Shown here: positions 11,673 to 24,779 of the stretch, one piece after another
Numbering within the stretch: the first letter of the stretch is position 1
Layout of the letters: every line of letters starts with the position of its first letter
From: Triglochin maritima
Taxonomy: Eukaryota > Streptophyta > Magnoliopsida > Alismatales > Juncaginaceae
Reading direction: 5' to 3'
Assembly: GCA_963682175.1 (NCBI GenBank)
Contig: OY821782.1
Span: forward strand, 1,014,501-1,078,500
DNA length: 64,000 nucleotides
Program-made: the position numbers and the translations under genes
The notes under the pieces: generated by a model
What the model was told of the DNA's origin: nothing
Seen by the model: only the letters and a program-made list of their open reading frames with translations
Database searches by the model: none

Positions 11673-12365
11673 TTAGCATAGTTAGGATTGCAGTTATGTA
11701 ACTTGTTGTTCGGTTTTTAAAACTTATGGTGAATTTGTTCTCTCATGGTTAAGTTGTGGATCATTTTTACTTCAGAGCTGAGAAGATGTACAGAGTGTTA
11801 ACACCATTGGATCTTCTTCAAGTATGCAAAAGATATTTTCTTTCATTAAGTTTACTTGTGTGATTCAATAGGAAATATTGGCGTATACATTGTCAGATCG
11901 CGTGATATCTAAATAGTAGGAATCAATAATGTCAAACAGCAATAAAGCATTCTTAGTTCTTACCAAGGACCTACCAAGTAAGAACCAGCTCAAAGTATAC
12001 AGAGTTACAGACATTTAGAGCACAGACAACCTTAAAATGCAGAAAATTATTAAGCACAAAAACTGCAAGAAGTGGGCAAACAATAACCAAGTAAAAATGG
12101 ATTCTCATATAATCAAACATAACTCTGCCTCGTTAATAATAATATCCGAAGGAGATGCACAAACATAACTCTGCCTCGTTAATAATAATATCCAAAGGAA
12201 AATTGAATAACTAACTACTCTCCTGGGTACAATCAAACTTAGGAGCAAACAAGATAATGCTTTCTAGTGCTCATCTATGTGAATCCCATAGGACGTTTTC
12301 TAGCAGCAATTCAACAGGACATGCTATAGATGAACAAGGAAAATTGTGTGATCTTAATTGAATGA
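11673..12365. other. Convergent intergenic region with 46-bp tandem duplication
   Basis: Holds the 3' UTRs of the NPH3 gene (plus) and TMEM18 (minus). A 46-bp unit (CAAACATAACTCTGCCTCG start) is duplicated at 12114-12159 and 12160-12199. No other feature seen. Confidence 0.6.
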
Positions 12366-15300
12366 CTATTCTTGCTTGCTGCGTGCAGTTGTAGCTCGAT
12401 GTCTAAGTTCTGCTCTTTTCCATTGAACAATAAGGCGGCACGATGAAATTAGGGTATTCACCTGTCCAAATGAGAGAGAAAAGGGGGGGAAATCCATCAT
12501 CTGGAACCAAATAGTCTATAAGACATGAGAAACACAAATTTAAATTTGCTCACCACAATAACAGCAGAGATGAAAAGAAGTGGTCCAGACCAAAGTGCAG
12601 AAATAAAGAGACCATTTGAGTCAAAATAATTCTGACCAGCAAAGGTTTTCCAATTCTTCGCTAGAAAAGTATTTAGCCTTTCAGCAAGATACACGGCAGA
12701 AACTGTTCAAAGGAAGAAGAAAAAACTAGCATGATTATTTGCTGGAGCAGAACATATTGAGAGACTCAATACAAAGGACCATCTATTATTAGTTGATTGG
12801 TTCAGCAAAAGCCAACTTTCTCAGAACAATTAATTAGATTCCTAATTGCAGCACAAGTATAGAGGAAGCTACGCCGCTTGAAAGGAAAACGAAAGCATGC
12901 TGAAAGATAGCTCGTAGAACTTACATGCCAAGATAGATAAGCACAATTGAAGGTTAACATGTTTTCTTGAAAATATGGCCAATAGTAGCAAGCTGGCATG
13001 GAATAACATCAGGCATATCAACCAAGGTTCCTGTCAATGAAAGGCCCGTGCTAGTTAGCTTCAAAGATACAAGTCTATGGACATTAGAACAACTGAAGAA
13101 CGGGTGGGAAAAAATAATAATGCAGGTTACTGGAATATCTAAGGGATATATATCTGCAAACAACATTTGTTAAACCATCTTCACAACTAATGTGGATTCA
13201 GCCCCTACTCATTGTTTTACTTCTCCCAAAGCATTTATAGATCCAATTTCCACAGCATATACCTTCTTCGTGATTTGAATCATAAGAGTTCAAACTTTTA
13301 AACTCAATTTTTTTCAGAAAGTAACAACAACAAAGTCTTTAATCTCAAACTAGTTGGGGTAGGCTAGAAATGAACTCAAAAGAATCACGGTTCGGACATG
13401 TGAATAGTCTTCTTCCATGCACTCCTATCCAACACTATATCTCTGAGAATATTTCAATCTTTTAGGTCTTCTTTAATCGCTTCTTCTCACGTTAAATCTT
13501 CCTCTTTTTATGTCTTCATCACGGCTCAGCACTCCCCTTCTAACCGGTGTCTTCATAAGTCTTCTTTGTACATGTCCAAACCATATCAGTCTATGTTGTA
13601 TGAGCTTATCCTCTATTGAGGCAACTCCAACTCTCTCGCGAATTTCCTCATTTCTAATCTGATTCATCCGTGTATGTCAACACATCCACCGCAACATCTT
13701 CATTTCAGTCATGCTCATCTTTAGCACATGTATTTTTATAGTCCAACATTCTGCTCCATACAACATCGTAGATCTTATCATGGTTCGTCCATCATGAGAT
13801 CATCTACCATGGTTCGTCCATCATGAGAGTGATATCCTACAAGTTCTCCTTTAAGTTCATGTAAATTGCATGATGAAGGACACAAACAACATCCCAAAGA
13901 GAGTAATTCCAATTGCTTGGACAGGATGACATGTAGTTAGTGGAACCCATTGTGTAATGAGTTGCATGTGAAATTGGAAGTATGAGTAGGATACTAGGAT
14001 CCATCCCTTATGAAACAGACAACTACACTTCCACTAATTGGGGCTTCGTTCAAGCGATAAACCACTGTAACATTTATGCATCCACTGCAAGATCTACATG
14101 CACTTGCTAGTTGCTACCTAGTCTAGTGCACCTTCACCCAAGAATATCAGATTCTCAACACACCACTGAAACAAACTTTTCACCAATAATTGATATTAAA
14201 AAATCATAAGTTCAAAAGTTCAAAAAGTAAGACAGATCCAATTCCAGACAACCCAGAATGTGCATGTGCACTGAACTGCAACTAGAGGCCCACTTCTATC
14301 AGAAAATGCTTCTTCAGCAAAGACAACACACTTGAGAAGCTCATGCAGACACGTTCACAACTACACTATCTTAATAATTCATAAATCCCCTAGCGCTTGC
14401 ACAATCTTGAGATCATGGAAAAGAGGAAATATATAATACCAAAAACGGTGTGGTATCAGACCAGATAAAATCTCAAAACAACCAAATCTCCAAAATGTAA
14501 CTTAACACCAAAAAACACTACTGTCGAACACAAATCCAAGCCATAATCAGGTAAGTTGACTGATTCTCGCAACAATTATCAAAAAAAATCCTTTCTGAAA
14601 TTATCACTGCCTACAATAATACCAATACCTCCAATACGAAACCAACACACAGAGAAATGCACCAATGAGAATACCAAATCCACACTCCAATGCAGAACAT
14701 CTAGAAATTCCACTGGTACAGATCTAAACTCCAAAAACACCACCGGCGAACACAAAAACCAACCCATAATTGCTTGACTTAACTGATTCTCTCAATAAAA
14801 ATCAAAAAGATTCCCCCTCCGAAATTCTCACTACCAACTGGAGAACATATAACAGTTCTTCCGGTACAGATCTAAACTTGAAAAAAAAAAACTTCCCTCC
14901 ACTGTAATCGCATGACTCGACCAATTTTCGCAATAAAAGTCGAAACTTTCGTTCTCTGAAATTCTCACCGCCAATTGGAGAACATCCAACAATTCTTCTG
15001 GTACAGATCTAAACTCCAACAAACCCAAGCCGCAATCACGTAACTTAACCATCCTCGCAATAAAAATCAAATTTTTCCCTCTCCTGAAATTCCCACAACC
15101 AAGTGGAGAACATCTAAAAGTTCTTCCAGTACAGATCCATCTAAACTACACAAGTCGAAGCCGCAATGGCGTAATTAGACCGAATTTCACAATAAAAATC
15201 GAAACTTTCCGTACAGATTCATGTAAACTCCACCAATCCAAGCCAAAATCACGTAATTAATCACATTTCGAAGTAAAAATCGAAACTTTGGGGGGACCTT

Positions 15301-15438
15301 CCAGTCGATGGCGTGGAAGAAGCCGAGGAAGTTGTTGTAGGCGGGGCGGAAGCCGGCGCGGAGCTCGACGGAGAGCTTCTGGATGAGGTCGGAGACGAGG
15401 TCGACGTGCTCGTTTAGGGCGGATCTCAGCTCGTCCAT
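12366..15438 (-). CDS. TMEM18: Transmembrane protein 18 (TMEM18) family
   Basis: Four exons, 15438-15298, 13030-12925, 12702-12554 and 12461-12366, join in phase to 163 residues, the same length I recall for plant TMEM18. Exon 1 gives MDELRSALNEHVDLVSDLIQ and ends FFHAIDWK. Exon 2 continues EPWLICLMLFHASLLLL (TM1) and KHVNLQLCLSILA (TM2). Exon 3 gives VYLAERLNTFL, NYFDSNGLF and ALWSGPLLFISAVIV (TM3). Exon 4 is the basic tail WKRAELRHRATTARSK. TMEM18 is a three-pass protein placed at the nuclear envelope in animals; its molecular role is unsettled. The start at 15438 is preferred over an upstream in-frame non-ATG extension. Intron 1 (2.3 kb) contains a LINE fragment and tandem repeats. The gene is divergent from FUT13. 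Confidence 0.95.
13322..13830 (-). mobile_element. 5'-truncated RTE-type LINE remnant
   Basis: On the minus strand 13720-13473 encodes the C-terminal end of a non-LTR reverse transcriptase: MLRWMC then HTRMNQIRNEEI, then LIWFGHVQRR. A stop interrupts the usual CGH position. The low-coordinate end, GTAACAACAACAAAGTC followed by AGTTGGGGTAGGCT, is the familiar 3' end of plant RTE LINEs. Only ~0.5 kb remains, so it is dead. It lies inside TMEM18 intron 1 in the same orientation as the gene. Confidence 0.82.
14530..15240. repeat. Degenerate ~130-150 bp tandem repeat in TMEM18 intron 1
   Basis: The word GGTACAGATCTAAACT recurs near 14714, 14863, 15000, 15129 and (worn) 15211. It is surrounded by repeated GAAATTCTCAC, GGAGAACAT and CAATAAAAATC. 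About five copies abut the exon 1 splice donor. Confidence 0.8.
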
Positions 15439-16778
15439 GCCGCAAACCAAACCCTAATCCCCAAAGTTTAGTTTTTTTTCTCTCTTTTTTTATTTGTTTT
15501 CTGGAGAAGACAAAAAACTTCTACCGGTTTCCGGAATGTATTGGACGGTAGGGGCGGTTTTGCAATAACAAGAATGTGAAGGGTTTTTTCGTGAAGAAAG
15601 TGGAGTTGGTTATTTTGTTGGTATAGAAAGAAAAAAACATTAAAGAATTAAATTTATTAATTAAATGACATATGTAACACAGAAGTCAAAGTTACATAGT
15701 AATACTACTAACCACAAATGAGAAAAATATAAACATAAACTTTGAGTAGGATTAATAGCATGCTAAATCATGGATTTAGAGTGTTGTGTTGTTAATGTAG
15801 TCATTCAACATTGAGGTCGCACGAATGAATTATGACTTTGAATATGCGATCGTTTTTGGTTTGGTTCTTCATGTAGTCCAAAGGTAGAAGCATAGAAATT
15901 TGAAAATCGGAAAATCTTTAGCATCAAAATTGTCACAACTTGAATAAAGAAAGTTAAAATCATATAGTTTACTTTAATAAATTAAAATATCTAAATCGCT
16001 AGTGCTTTCGAAGAAAAAATGTTACAATTTGAACGACTTTGACAAGTAAGTTTTAATTGGAACCGCAAACTCTTTCGATTTGTTTAAACTAATCGCGGTG
16101 GTGTGAGAATGGACCAAAGTATAATTTTGAATTTGACCGATCAAATACAGAACAATCGATGTCACGAGTGGGGGAAGATTTTCCGAAGCGGAAGAAAATG
16201 GAATGGAAAGGAAAACCTACATGACTTCTCTACTTTAAGAGCATCCTTAACGGATGCTCTATTTCGGGCACCTGGGAAGGGTGCCTGAAATATCCTCCCT
16301 TAGCCGGAGGGTGTGCCCGAGGCAAGATGTTCCGGGTGTATTTTTGGACGACAAGTCATTCGGAAATGCATCTTAGGTGTCCGCGTGGGCCCCCAACTGG
16401 TCCTCTTTTTTTTTCAAAAATGTTTTAAAAATAATTTAAAATTGTTCTTTTTAACAAAAAAAATAAGTTTTTTATTTCTTTATATTTTTTAGATTTTTTG
16501 ACAATTTTTCGTGTTCTGTTTAAAATTGGCAAAACGACGTGTATGGGAGAGAATGTATGATGTTTGTGGTGTTTTTGGGTGTGGTTAAGAAAAATCTAGG
16601 ATAGTTGGTTTGAACTGATATGTCGGAAAGAAAAACTGACATGACTAAGAAAAAAACCAGAACGTCCGAAAAATGACCGGCGCCGTTAACGATGCTGTAA
16701 ACCCCCCCCCCCCCTCTCACTCTATCATCGTCATCATCCTCTTCCTCTACTTTCTCTCTCTACCTCTCTTCTCTCTCT
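15439..16778. other. Divergent intergenic region between TMEM18 and FUT13
   Basis: Probably bidirectional regulatory DNA. 16238-16260 is a perfect hairpin (AGAGCATCC, loop TTAAC, GGATGCTCT), followed by worn GC-rich sequence to ~16420 resembling a small MITE end. The FUT13 leader (16700-16778) is C- and CT-rich (C12 run, then TCTCTC tracts), common for plant 5' UTRs. No ORF is supported. Confidence 0.55.
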
Positions 16779-19694
16779 ATGATCCCAACGACGAAACCGA
16801 AAAACTACATCGCCCCAATGCTGGCCTTCTTCCTGACCCTCCTCGTCCTCCTCCACTTCCTCGATCTCCCCACCTTCTCCACACCCCTCCCCTCTTCCAC
16901 CTCCACCTCTCTGTCCCCCTCCCCTCCTTCCCCCTTCTCCGACCTCCGCCTCGCCTTCCAAACCTGGGACTCCCGCATGGGCTGCCCCAGTTTCCGCCAC
17001 AAACACCGCCTTTCGGTGGTCCCGAACCCGAAGGGGACGATCCAGGAGAAGGGGAGGTGTAAGGAGGAGGAAGAGGAGGGGTTTGTTAGGGTTTTGGTCA
17101 AGGGGTGGACTTGGATTCCGGATAATTTGGAGAATTTGTATGCGTGTGGGTGTGGGGTGAGCTGTTTGTGGTCCAAGAGTGATGTCATTGTGGATCGTCC
17201 CGATGCTGTTCTCTTTGAGAATGTTACGCCACCTAAATGGGTCAGTTTTCTCCTTTTTTGGTGGAAAAAATGGTTTTGGTTGTTGAAAGATGTTATCTTT
17301 GTGATGAATTGGGTTGGATTAGAAAGATGTGGTTTTTGGGGGTGAATTGGTTTGGTTTGATTTGGTGTGAGTTGGAAGCTGTGATGAGATGTTTGTACTG
17401 ATGTGGGTTGAAAGGTTTGAGTTTTGTCGAAAGTTTACCGTCTCTTGAGCTGGAAACCTTAAGGTTCTCGGTGGTTGGATTGTAGGATAAGTGTTGGTTT
17501 TCAGAGTATTCCTTACTGAAAGATGTGATATTTCTACCATTTGAGTGGGAAGATAGTGGTGAATTGGATTCGGAAGGTGTAATTTTTGGGGGTGATTTGG
17601 TCTGAGTTGACGAAAGATGGGAATTTTGTGGTTAATTTGGTTTAAAAGGTGAGATTTTTAGGGGTGAATTGGTCTGGTTTGGTTTGGATTTCTTCTGGGT
17701 AGATCTTGTTGTTCATCTTTGTAGTGGTAGTGTGGTGGGACTTTGATCTCACTTATTTGGTCGGGTTTCAGGAAATTTGGCGTTTGGTGTGGGCATGTAA
17801 GGAATTTCTTATTGGGTTACGTAGGTTTTTATTGGGTGAGTTTTTGGTGGTCTGGAAAGATGTGATATTTTTAATAATTTAATGAACTGGGTTGGAGATG
17901 TGATTTTCAACGAAGTTTACTTAGACAGGAAGCATTAAATTTGTCTAAGGTTTGGGTTATAGGATAGGTGTTTGTATTTAAGGGTATTCTTACTGAATGT
18001 GATCATTCTTCCAATTTAGTTGGAGAAATATGATCACTCTATTTGTGTTCTTACGTAAGGGTTCAAAGGCTTTTGGATCATAGAATTGGTGTACCCTTTT
18101 GTTTAATGCGAATCAAAATGAATCAGGTAACAGTAGCTCAGACTCTTGTACATAATACCAGACTCTTGTTCTAATTTGGTTTGAGGTTGCAACTACTGCA
18201 TGGGTGAAATGCTGAAATGTGGCATGATTTTGTTAGACGATATATCTGGACGAAACAGTTCCAATATGGTGGACAATTATGTCGTCAATGTTTATAAATC
18301 TTTGTTTGGTTAGAGATAATATCATGGATGAAACATAAATTTACTGTTGGTTTCCCTCTTTTCCTCGTGTTTATGGTGGAACATGACATGCTCTCTTCTT
18401 TTTCGTCATTGATGAAACATGACATGCTCGATATATGCATATAGAGACTGCTGAGTTTTCTTTTTGAAATCGGATTTGAACATTAATCTTTTCTCCCATA
18501 GAGACGCAAAGGAGAGCCTCTTCGTGTGTATATGGATCTCGAAGCTAGCAGGAAACCATCTGGCTACGAAGATATCTTTGTAGGTTATCATGCCAATGAC
18601 GATGTCCAGGTCACCTATGCTGGAGCACTTTTCCATAATAATCGGAACTACCATGTATCCTCCTACAAGAGAAATGTAAGTTTTGTTGTTTTATTTGATT
18701 ATAAGTCCCAATCGTTTTTATTTATGTGATGAGCTAATTTGTCTCTCTTCAAATGGTGTTACATCCAATTTGCTTCTTGTGAATCATATTAGCCCATTAA
18801 GGCTTAGTCTCTTAATTACTTCTATCTTGCAGTGGTAGTTCATTAACATATTTTCTTCCAGCATTACAAGTTTTATATGCTAGTGGTGAACAACCATCGA
18901 GTTGCACTCTTGGTAACTATTGGCCATCTAACCTTGCAACTGATTCTAACAATTGTGTATATTAACGTTTGGCATTTGTTGAAGTGAATTTCCCCTTTTG
19001 TTTTATTTTAAATGAATATCACATATACAAACTTCAATGGGTGAAAGAAAAACTAGTTCTCCTGGATAATTTTGTCAACTAGTTATCTGTTTCAACACAT
19101 CACTTCTTTTTTACTATAATGATTTTCTTTCAGGATTCTCTAGTTTATTGGTCCTCGTCAAGATGCCTTCCTGAAAGAGACCAACTTGCAGAAAGGTTCC
19201 TGTCTCTTGTTCCTCACCATTCTTTCGGCAAGTGCCTTAACAACATGGGGGATCTCAATATGGCTCTGGTTCACTACCCAGAATGTGCAGTAGATGAGCA
19301 TTCAATGTCGCATTGGTGGGATCACCTACATTGTGCAATGTCGCACTACAAATTCGTTCTTGCCATCGAAAACACGATGGTTGAAAGTTATGTAACGGAA
19401 AAGTTGTACTATGCTCTAGATGCCGGTTCTGTGCCCATCTATTTTGGTGCACCAAATGTGTGGAATTTTGTCCCTCCAAACTCCATTATCGATGGTTCTA
19501 AGTTCAGTTCTATGGAAGAGTTGGCTTCGTATGTTAAGGCATTGGCAAACGACCCGGTTGCTTATGCTGAATACCATGCCTGGAGGAGGTGTGGTGTGTT
19601 AGGTAACTACGCAAAGACTCGTGCAACGAGCCTCGACACATTGCCGTGCAGGCTATGTGAGCTTATTAACAGAAAGAGAAGCAAAGTTCGTTGA
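16779..19694 (+). CDS. FUT13: Alpha-1,4-fucosyltransferase FUT13 (GT10, Lewis-a forming)
   Basis: Three exons, 16779-17240, 18502-18675 and 19134-19694, each a whole number of codons, give 398 residues; Arabidopsis FUT13 is about 400. It is a type II Golgi protein: short cytosolic tail, one TM (residues ~12-30, APMLAFFLTLLVLLHFL), Pro/Ser-rich stem, then the GT10 catalytic region. Family marks are VLVKGWTWIPDNLENLYAC, GALFHNNRNYH, VYWSSSRCLP and the GDP-fucose motif AIENTMVESYVTEKLYYAL. The C-terminus has the plant-typical CRLC. The enzyme transfers fucose in alpha-1,4 linkage to GlcNAc of galactosylated N-glycan antennae, making Lewis-a in the late Golgi. The start follows a CT-rich leader. 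It is convergent with the invertase gene. Confidence 0.96.
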
Positions 19695-20687
19695 GAAAAC
19701 TGATGTTATGAATCGTGTGAGTGATAGTTCTATTCTTGTATATTCATTAGAATTGCATGTGTTTGCCATTTAACCAGCAGGGAAAATATGGCTCGGTGTC
19801 ATTCCTCAGGTTATGATACAGAATGAAAATTGAGGGTTTTGTTAGTTTTTTTTTCTGGCAGTTCTGAGTTGGAATCTCACCAAGAGTTTTTGGCCCAAGG
19901 TATAATGGTTCCGGATGCTGCTTTTGAGAAATTTCTGTTATTTTGATGTGTAAACGTTGAAGAAATTGAGAATTACAACACCTACAGTGGCCTTCTTGTT
20001 CCAAGCATGAATATTATTGATGCCGCCTTAACCCACATTACGTATTTTTTAGTTTTAGCCACAAATGGATTTTTTAATTGACGGGATATGTATTAGATTT
20101 TCTTGTGTTCCACAATGTTGAGGCTTATAATAAAGGGCATTATTGGAGGAATACATGACTCAGTGGTCTAAAAAGCTGCTTGCGTTAACTAAAAAGAATC
20201 TACCTACTAGTTCACAGTAATAAAAATAAATCAACCCCACGACATAAGTTACAATTTATACTATAGCAGCATTTCGAATATACAAACAATGTAAATTATA
20301 GTATCATCTGTATTAATTAAGGCAAGGTAATAAAATTTTCCTGAACTAGTCCAGATGAATAGAGAGACCCTTTGAAAAAAAAACTCGTAAGAGTATCAAC
20401 ATTAAAGTAGAAAAAAGTACACGTACTAAAGTCTAAAGCAGTAATAATCTAAGCCAGTCCAGGAACAGCTTCAAACATGGAGAAGATTTAATCTGCACCT
20501 TTATTACCGAAGAATAGAGGTGTCGATTACATATAATTACCTTCCATTCTTATATAGATAAGACTTGACAATTTGACAAAGAAATAATCAAACTAGAAGG
20601 CAAATTAAACAAAACAAGAATCGACACCAAAACTAGTGTGACCTATCTGAAAGGATTTGGCACCAACATCATCTCGACCAGCAACCT
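19695..20687. other. Convergent 3' region between FUT13 and invertase
   Basis: 3' UTRs of both genes. FUT13 transcripts probably end before ~20150 (AATAAA-like signal TAATAAAG at 20129). No other gene or transposon is recognised. Confidence 0.5.
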
Positions 20688-23600
20688 TCATGTCCAGGAA
20701 GCTGATCTCTTCATGATAGGTTTCATCACTTTATCCTCTTCGAGGGAAATCATTCCTAAATGGGAGGGATCCTCCAGCATCATTTTTGCCACCAAGTACC
20801 CTGCAATGGACCATGTCTGAAACTTTCTGGCTTGTTTGCCAACATAGCGCCCAAGCTTCCCGTCATAATACTCGGGCCACCCATCTTTCAGCAACCGACT
20901 CTCGGCCAGGTCAATCGCTCTACGAGCAATCAGTGGCCGACCAGTCTTGATACAGGCAGCTGTCAACAGCCAAAGGAGGACTGCAACAGCAAAGATCAAT
21001 CCATGATTATTATAAGAAAAAGGGGGGGAAATATTGGTATGATCACCAGTTGCATTGACGAAAGTAATTTATTCAACAACATATATAAGTTAGCAACAAG
21101 GTAAACCATGTGTAGGATAGACTAGAGTTTTGGGTTTTGTGTAAAGCATTCACAAATATGTTAAGCATCAAGCATATAAGCTGCCTAATTTTCACAGATA
21201 TCAAGATTAGGCAATGTCATAGTTATCACCAATCAGTTATGTAACTAAGAAATTGAAGGACTAACCTGGCCATGATCCTCCGTTATGATAACTCCACCTT
21301 GTGTTTTTAGGGTCACAACCTGTCACAATGCGCCACTCATGGTTCTCAAGGGCAGGATGAGCTATCTTCATCGGCATTTCTCCAACCAAATCTTCCCAAC
21401 GTTCTTCTATGAGATCCATAATGGCCATTGATTGTTCTGGTGTAGCCATAGAAGATAAAATTGCAATGCAGTTGCCCAAAGCAAACCATCTGAAATCCAT
21501 CCTAGCAGGGCTCACATTTCCAATAAAATAACCACCACAACATGGCATAAAATCAAAAACCCAGTCCGGAATGGAGTCAGGAATAACATTAAATTTATTT
21601 ACTGCAGTATGGGAATATTCCTCGGTCTTATAGCGGTAGATGTCGTTAAGCTGCTGGAAGTCAAGCCAGAAGTAACTCCTCATGTGATATCGTAAGGCAT
21701 GCAACCGTTGCACTATTCTTTCAAGAAATTCCTTCCCTTCTCCCTCAGGCTTAAGCATAGTCAAAGCACACTTGAGAGCCATGAAAAAAAGTGCCTGAAT
21801 TTCAATAGGATACCCATACACTCCCTGGAAAACAAGTTAGCAAAAGAAAAAATGTTACATATGAAAGATCTCAACTATTAACAACTAATTATTTGAGTAT
21901 GAGCAGTAAGAGTTGTGCAGCCAAATATTCATGCACAAAAGAAATGCCAACTCAATTACTCATTGACTGATCAAAATTCAAAGTCTTAGTTTCCAGTTAT
22001 ATCTGTTTAGAAGTCTATAAGTTAAATGAAGAAGAAATAAGTGAATAGCATATCAGATAGCATACATAGAAACTAAACCCCGAAGCATGACCTCAAAGGA
22101 GATCTTGGAAGGCTGCATGACCAAGTTCCAAGACATGACAAATGGATGCATTGACAACGGAAACAGAATACAATAACAGGGGCATTCTAACTCAAATGCA
22201 TCAATGACAATGTTAACACGAATGCTTTAGATCAGTTATCACAATTTTGATCCGTTATGCCCTGCTAAATATTAATATCTGTTAAAATTTACATAACAGA
22301 CCTTTTTAATTATGATTTTATGAATTTGTATCTTTAGTAGGAATCATTTGACACTAAGAAGGTCAAACTCAAATTCTCAGGATTATTTAAAATGAGAAAT
22401 GACTCACAGACGTTTTACCATTCTTCTATCTATCATAGAGCATCCATCAGCACAGAGTAAAGTTGGAAATGTATCAAAACCCTCAGAAAGACACAGTGCC
22501 AAAATAAGCTTCATCCCCTTCTGGCAGTCAGGTGAATCTGCTAGTGATGAATCTCCAGTTGACTTTGTGTAAGCACGAAGAAGAATGATCCACCAGAATC
22601 CAGAGTCAACTGGAGCTACTCTTCCAATTGCAGTTTCACCAAAATCTGCTACCAGTGTATCAGTTTTCCTAACAGGATCATGGATCACCTTGAAACTCGC
22701 TGGCATGACACCTTCTCCAAGCTTGAAACGGTCAATGGTCTTCTCCCATCCCTGTAGATGGACTGTCTTGAGAAGAAATTGCTTCACAATCTCAGGCTCT
22801 CCATTCATTAGAAAAGCCAATGCACTTGGTACAAAGTCTCGGACAAAGACCTATCAGTGAAGATAAATTCCCAACAGTCAGAAACATACAGAACCCCAAG
22901 AGAGTATTAGAAGCTACTTACTGCTTTATGTCTACCAGCAAATAAACATATTCTATTAGGTGATGAACCAGTTATTATCATAAGTAATACTATTTGATTC
23001 AACTTAACTCCAATACAAAACATAAATGACATGTTCCATTTTGGATCATCTGGAAGAAGCCATTACTTTTAGGTAAGTGTAACCATACAGAAAGCTGTTC
23101 CGTTTTCCATATGCAAGACAAGATGTTCTTGTCCAACTTCTTGTGTATGGAAAAGAACAAGAAGGTTAAAAATTTCCTATATACTGTACATAAATCAAAA
23201 CATATATACGGATTTTATCTTAAGCATGCAAGGGTAATCCCTTACTGCCAAGAAAAAAATATTATATCAGAAAAGTCAAGGGTTGCTAACATGCACAATG
23301 ATAAAAGACTTCTTACATTTTAATGCTAAACTTGACAAGCTATTAGAATGATTATCTAGTGAAATGAGTAAGAACTGACTCAGTCTATGTATTATTTTAT
23401 GACAGGTTTTTACTATAAAGATTGCTTTGTCTCACTTAATGCAAGTCTGGACAATTGGCTAAATTTACAACCAGTGAATAGTTGAAGATTGAGAAAAATG
23501 AGTAAAAAGGCCAAAAAGCAACCAAGTACCTGATCATAATTTAGAACTTCCTCAGAGGCATGATCAATTGCAGCAATGGTCCCCAATGGCTGACCACGGA

Positions 23601-23898
23601 AGTACACCAGAGCTCTCCTTAGTGCATCCCAAGCATCAGCAACCATAGGATGGGGCTCGAACGAGTTCCGAGCCGAAGACGTAGGGGTATCAAAAACAGA
23701 TCGGTGGCCACCAGCAGGAGAGTACAAGTTCTCATAAGAATCAATTCCTCGCATGTTACCCGTAAGTGACATCTCACTGAAAGACCTATCATCGAATGAC
23801 CTCTTTCTTTCAATCTTCAACCTCGCCTTGTCAAGAAGCTTGGAGAGATCAAGGTCATTATCCTCTGCAAATGACGCATGAGAGCCTACACGCTGCAT
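20688..23898 (-). CDS. Cytosolic neutral/alkaline invertase (GH100)
   Basis: Four exons, 23898-23530, 22850-22419, 21824-21266 and 20980-20688, join in phase to 550 residues, close to Arabidopsis CINV1 (551). The variable N-terminus lacks a transit peptide (Ser-rich, [12 protein letters not shown]), placing it in the cytosolic/nuclear beta group. The GH100 core is complete: [47 protein letters not shown] (candidate catalytic Asp), [25 protein letters not shown], and [20 protein letters not shown] with candidate catalytic Glu. It hydrolyses sucrose to glucose and fructose near neutral pH. The C-terminal KRSASWT resembles the CINV1 site that binds 14-3-3 when phosphorylated. A leader intron lies upstream. 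Its position next to FUT13 suggests orthology with A/N-InvF, but this is not settled. Confidence 0.96.
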
Positions 23899-24700
23899 CC
23901 TGTCTAGCTATATTGCAATAGCTGCCGTTGTGCCTAAAAAACACTGTTTCATGTGTTGAAGTGCTGATCTGCATCAAATTTCACCAGTCACATAATAATA
24001 CCATAAAACTGAAGAAGAAAACCAAACACAGGCACAACTAAGGACTTTTTAAGAGTAAAAGGTTGCAACTTTGCATCTGAAAACACGCAATACACAAAAC
24101 AAACATCGAAGGGATTCGTTTTTCGCACCAACTTTCGCATCTCCAAACACGCAATACACAAATCGTCGTCCGAAGAAGGCACACGAAAGAGCAGATCTAA
24201 TTCGAAAACCACAAAAATTCAATTTTTATGCTCAAACCCACCAAAACTCAAGCCAAAAACGAGCTCAACTAACACATCAAGATCTACAATAAAAATTCCG
24301 AACAAATGGGGAAAAAAACAGGGGAGAACTTGCCAGTGAAGCCAAACTAAAAAAAACTATAAAAATTCAATCTTCCCTCCAAAACCCAAGCCAAAAAATA
24401 CCTTCGAAAACAACCTCACCAAACACATCAAGATCCAGAATAAATAAATAAATAACCAAAAATATCAACAACAACAACAAAAAATGCCATATTTCCTCTA
24501 AAATCCACCAAAACTCACTCCAAACCCTCCGAAAACAACCTCACCAAACACATCACGATCCAAAAAAACGGAAAAATCGGAAAACGAACCTCGAGATCCG
24601 CAGCGCCTCCGAGGCCGAGAGCGGCTCAACCAGCGGAGGCGGAGGGGGGAAGAAGGGGGGAAATCCGAGGAGGGAGGGAGGGAGGAAAAGGATTGAAAGG
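23899..24700 (-). other. Invertase 5' UTR and leader intron with tandem repeats
   Basis: A probable noncoding first exon (~24690-24605) ends CTCGAG|GTTCGT. An acceptor (TTTTTAG near 23952) precedes the short leader before ATG. Inside the intron, units of ~130-157 bp recur with the words ACACATCAAGATC and CACCAAAACTCA near 24268, 24425 and 24555. Leader introns are common in this invertase group. Confidence 0.6.
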
Positions 24701-24714
24701 GGTCAGGTGAAGAG

Positions 24715-24777
24715 TATTTATAGGAGAGTGTGACCGGCGATCGGCGGTTTGTTGGGTGGTGCTGACGTGGCCACGTG
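24715..24777 (-). promoter_or_regulatory. Invertase core promoter: TATA box and G-box
   Basis: Minus-strand TATAAATA at 24722-24715, about 30 bp before a CT-rich start region. CACGTG (24772-24777) with an adjoining ACGTGGC lies ~50 bp further upstream. G-box/ABRE-like sites are bound by bZIP and bHLH factors (light, ABA, sugar responses). Positions are directly visible; function is inferred. Confidence 0.7.
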
Positions 24778-24779
24778 AT

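Noticed and set aside
12954..13166. 70-residue minus ORF ending at 12954
   Set aside because: It is the wrong frame over TMEM18 exon 2; the correct frame reads EPWLICLMLFH and joins the neighbouring exons.
16673..17062. 129-residue Pro-rich ORF overlapping FUT13 exon 1
   Set aside because: Another frame of the CT-rich leader and stem-coding region; the FUT13 frame carries the TM and GT10 motifs.
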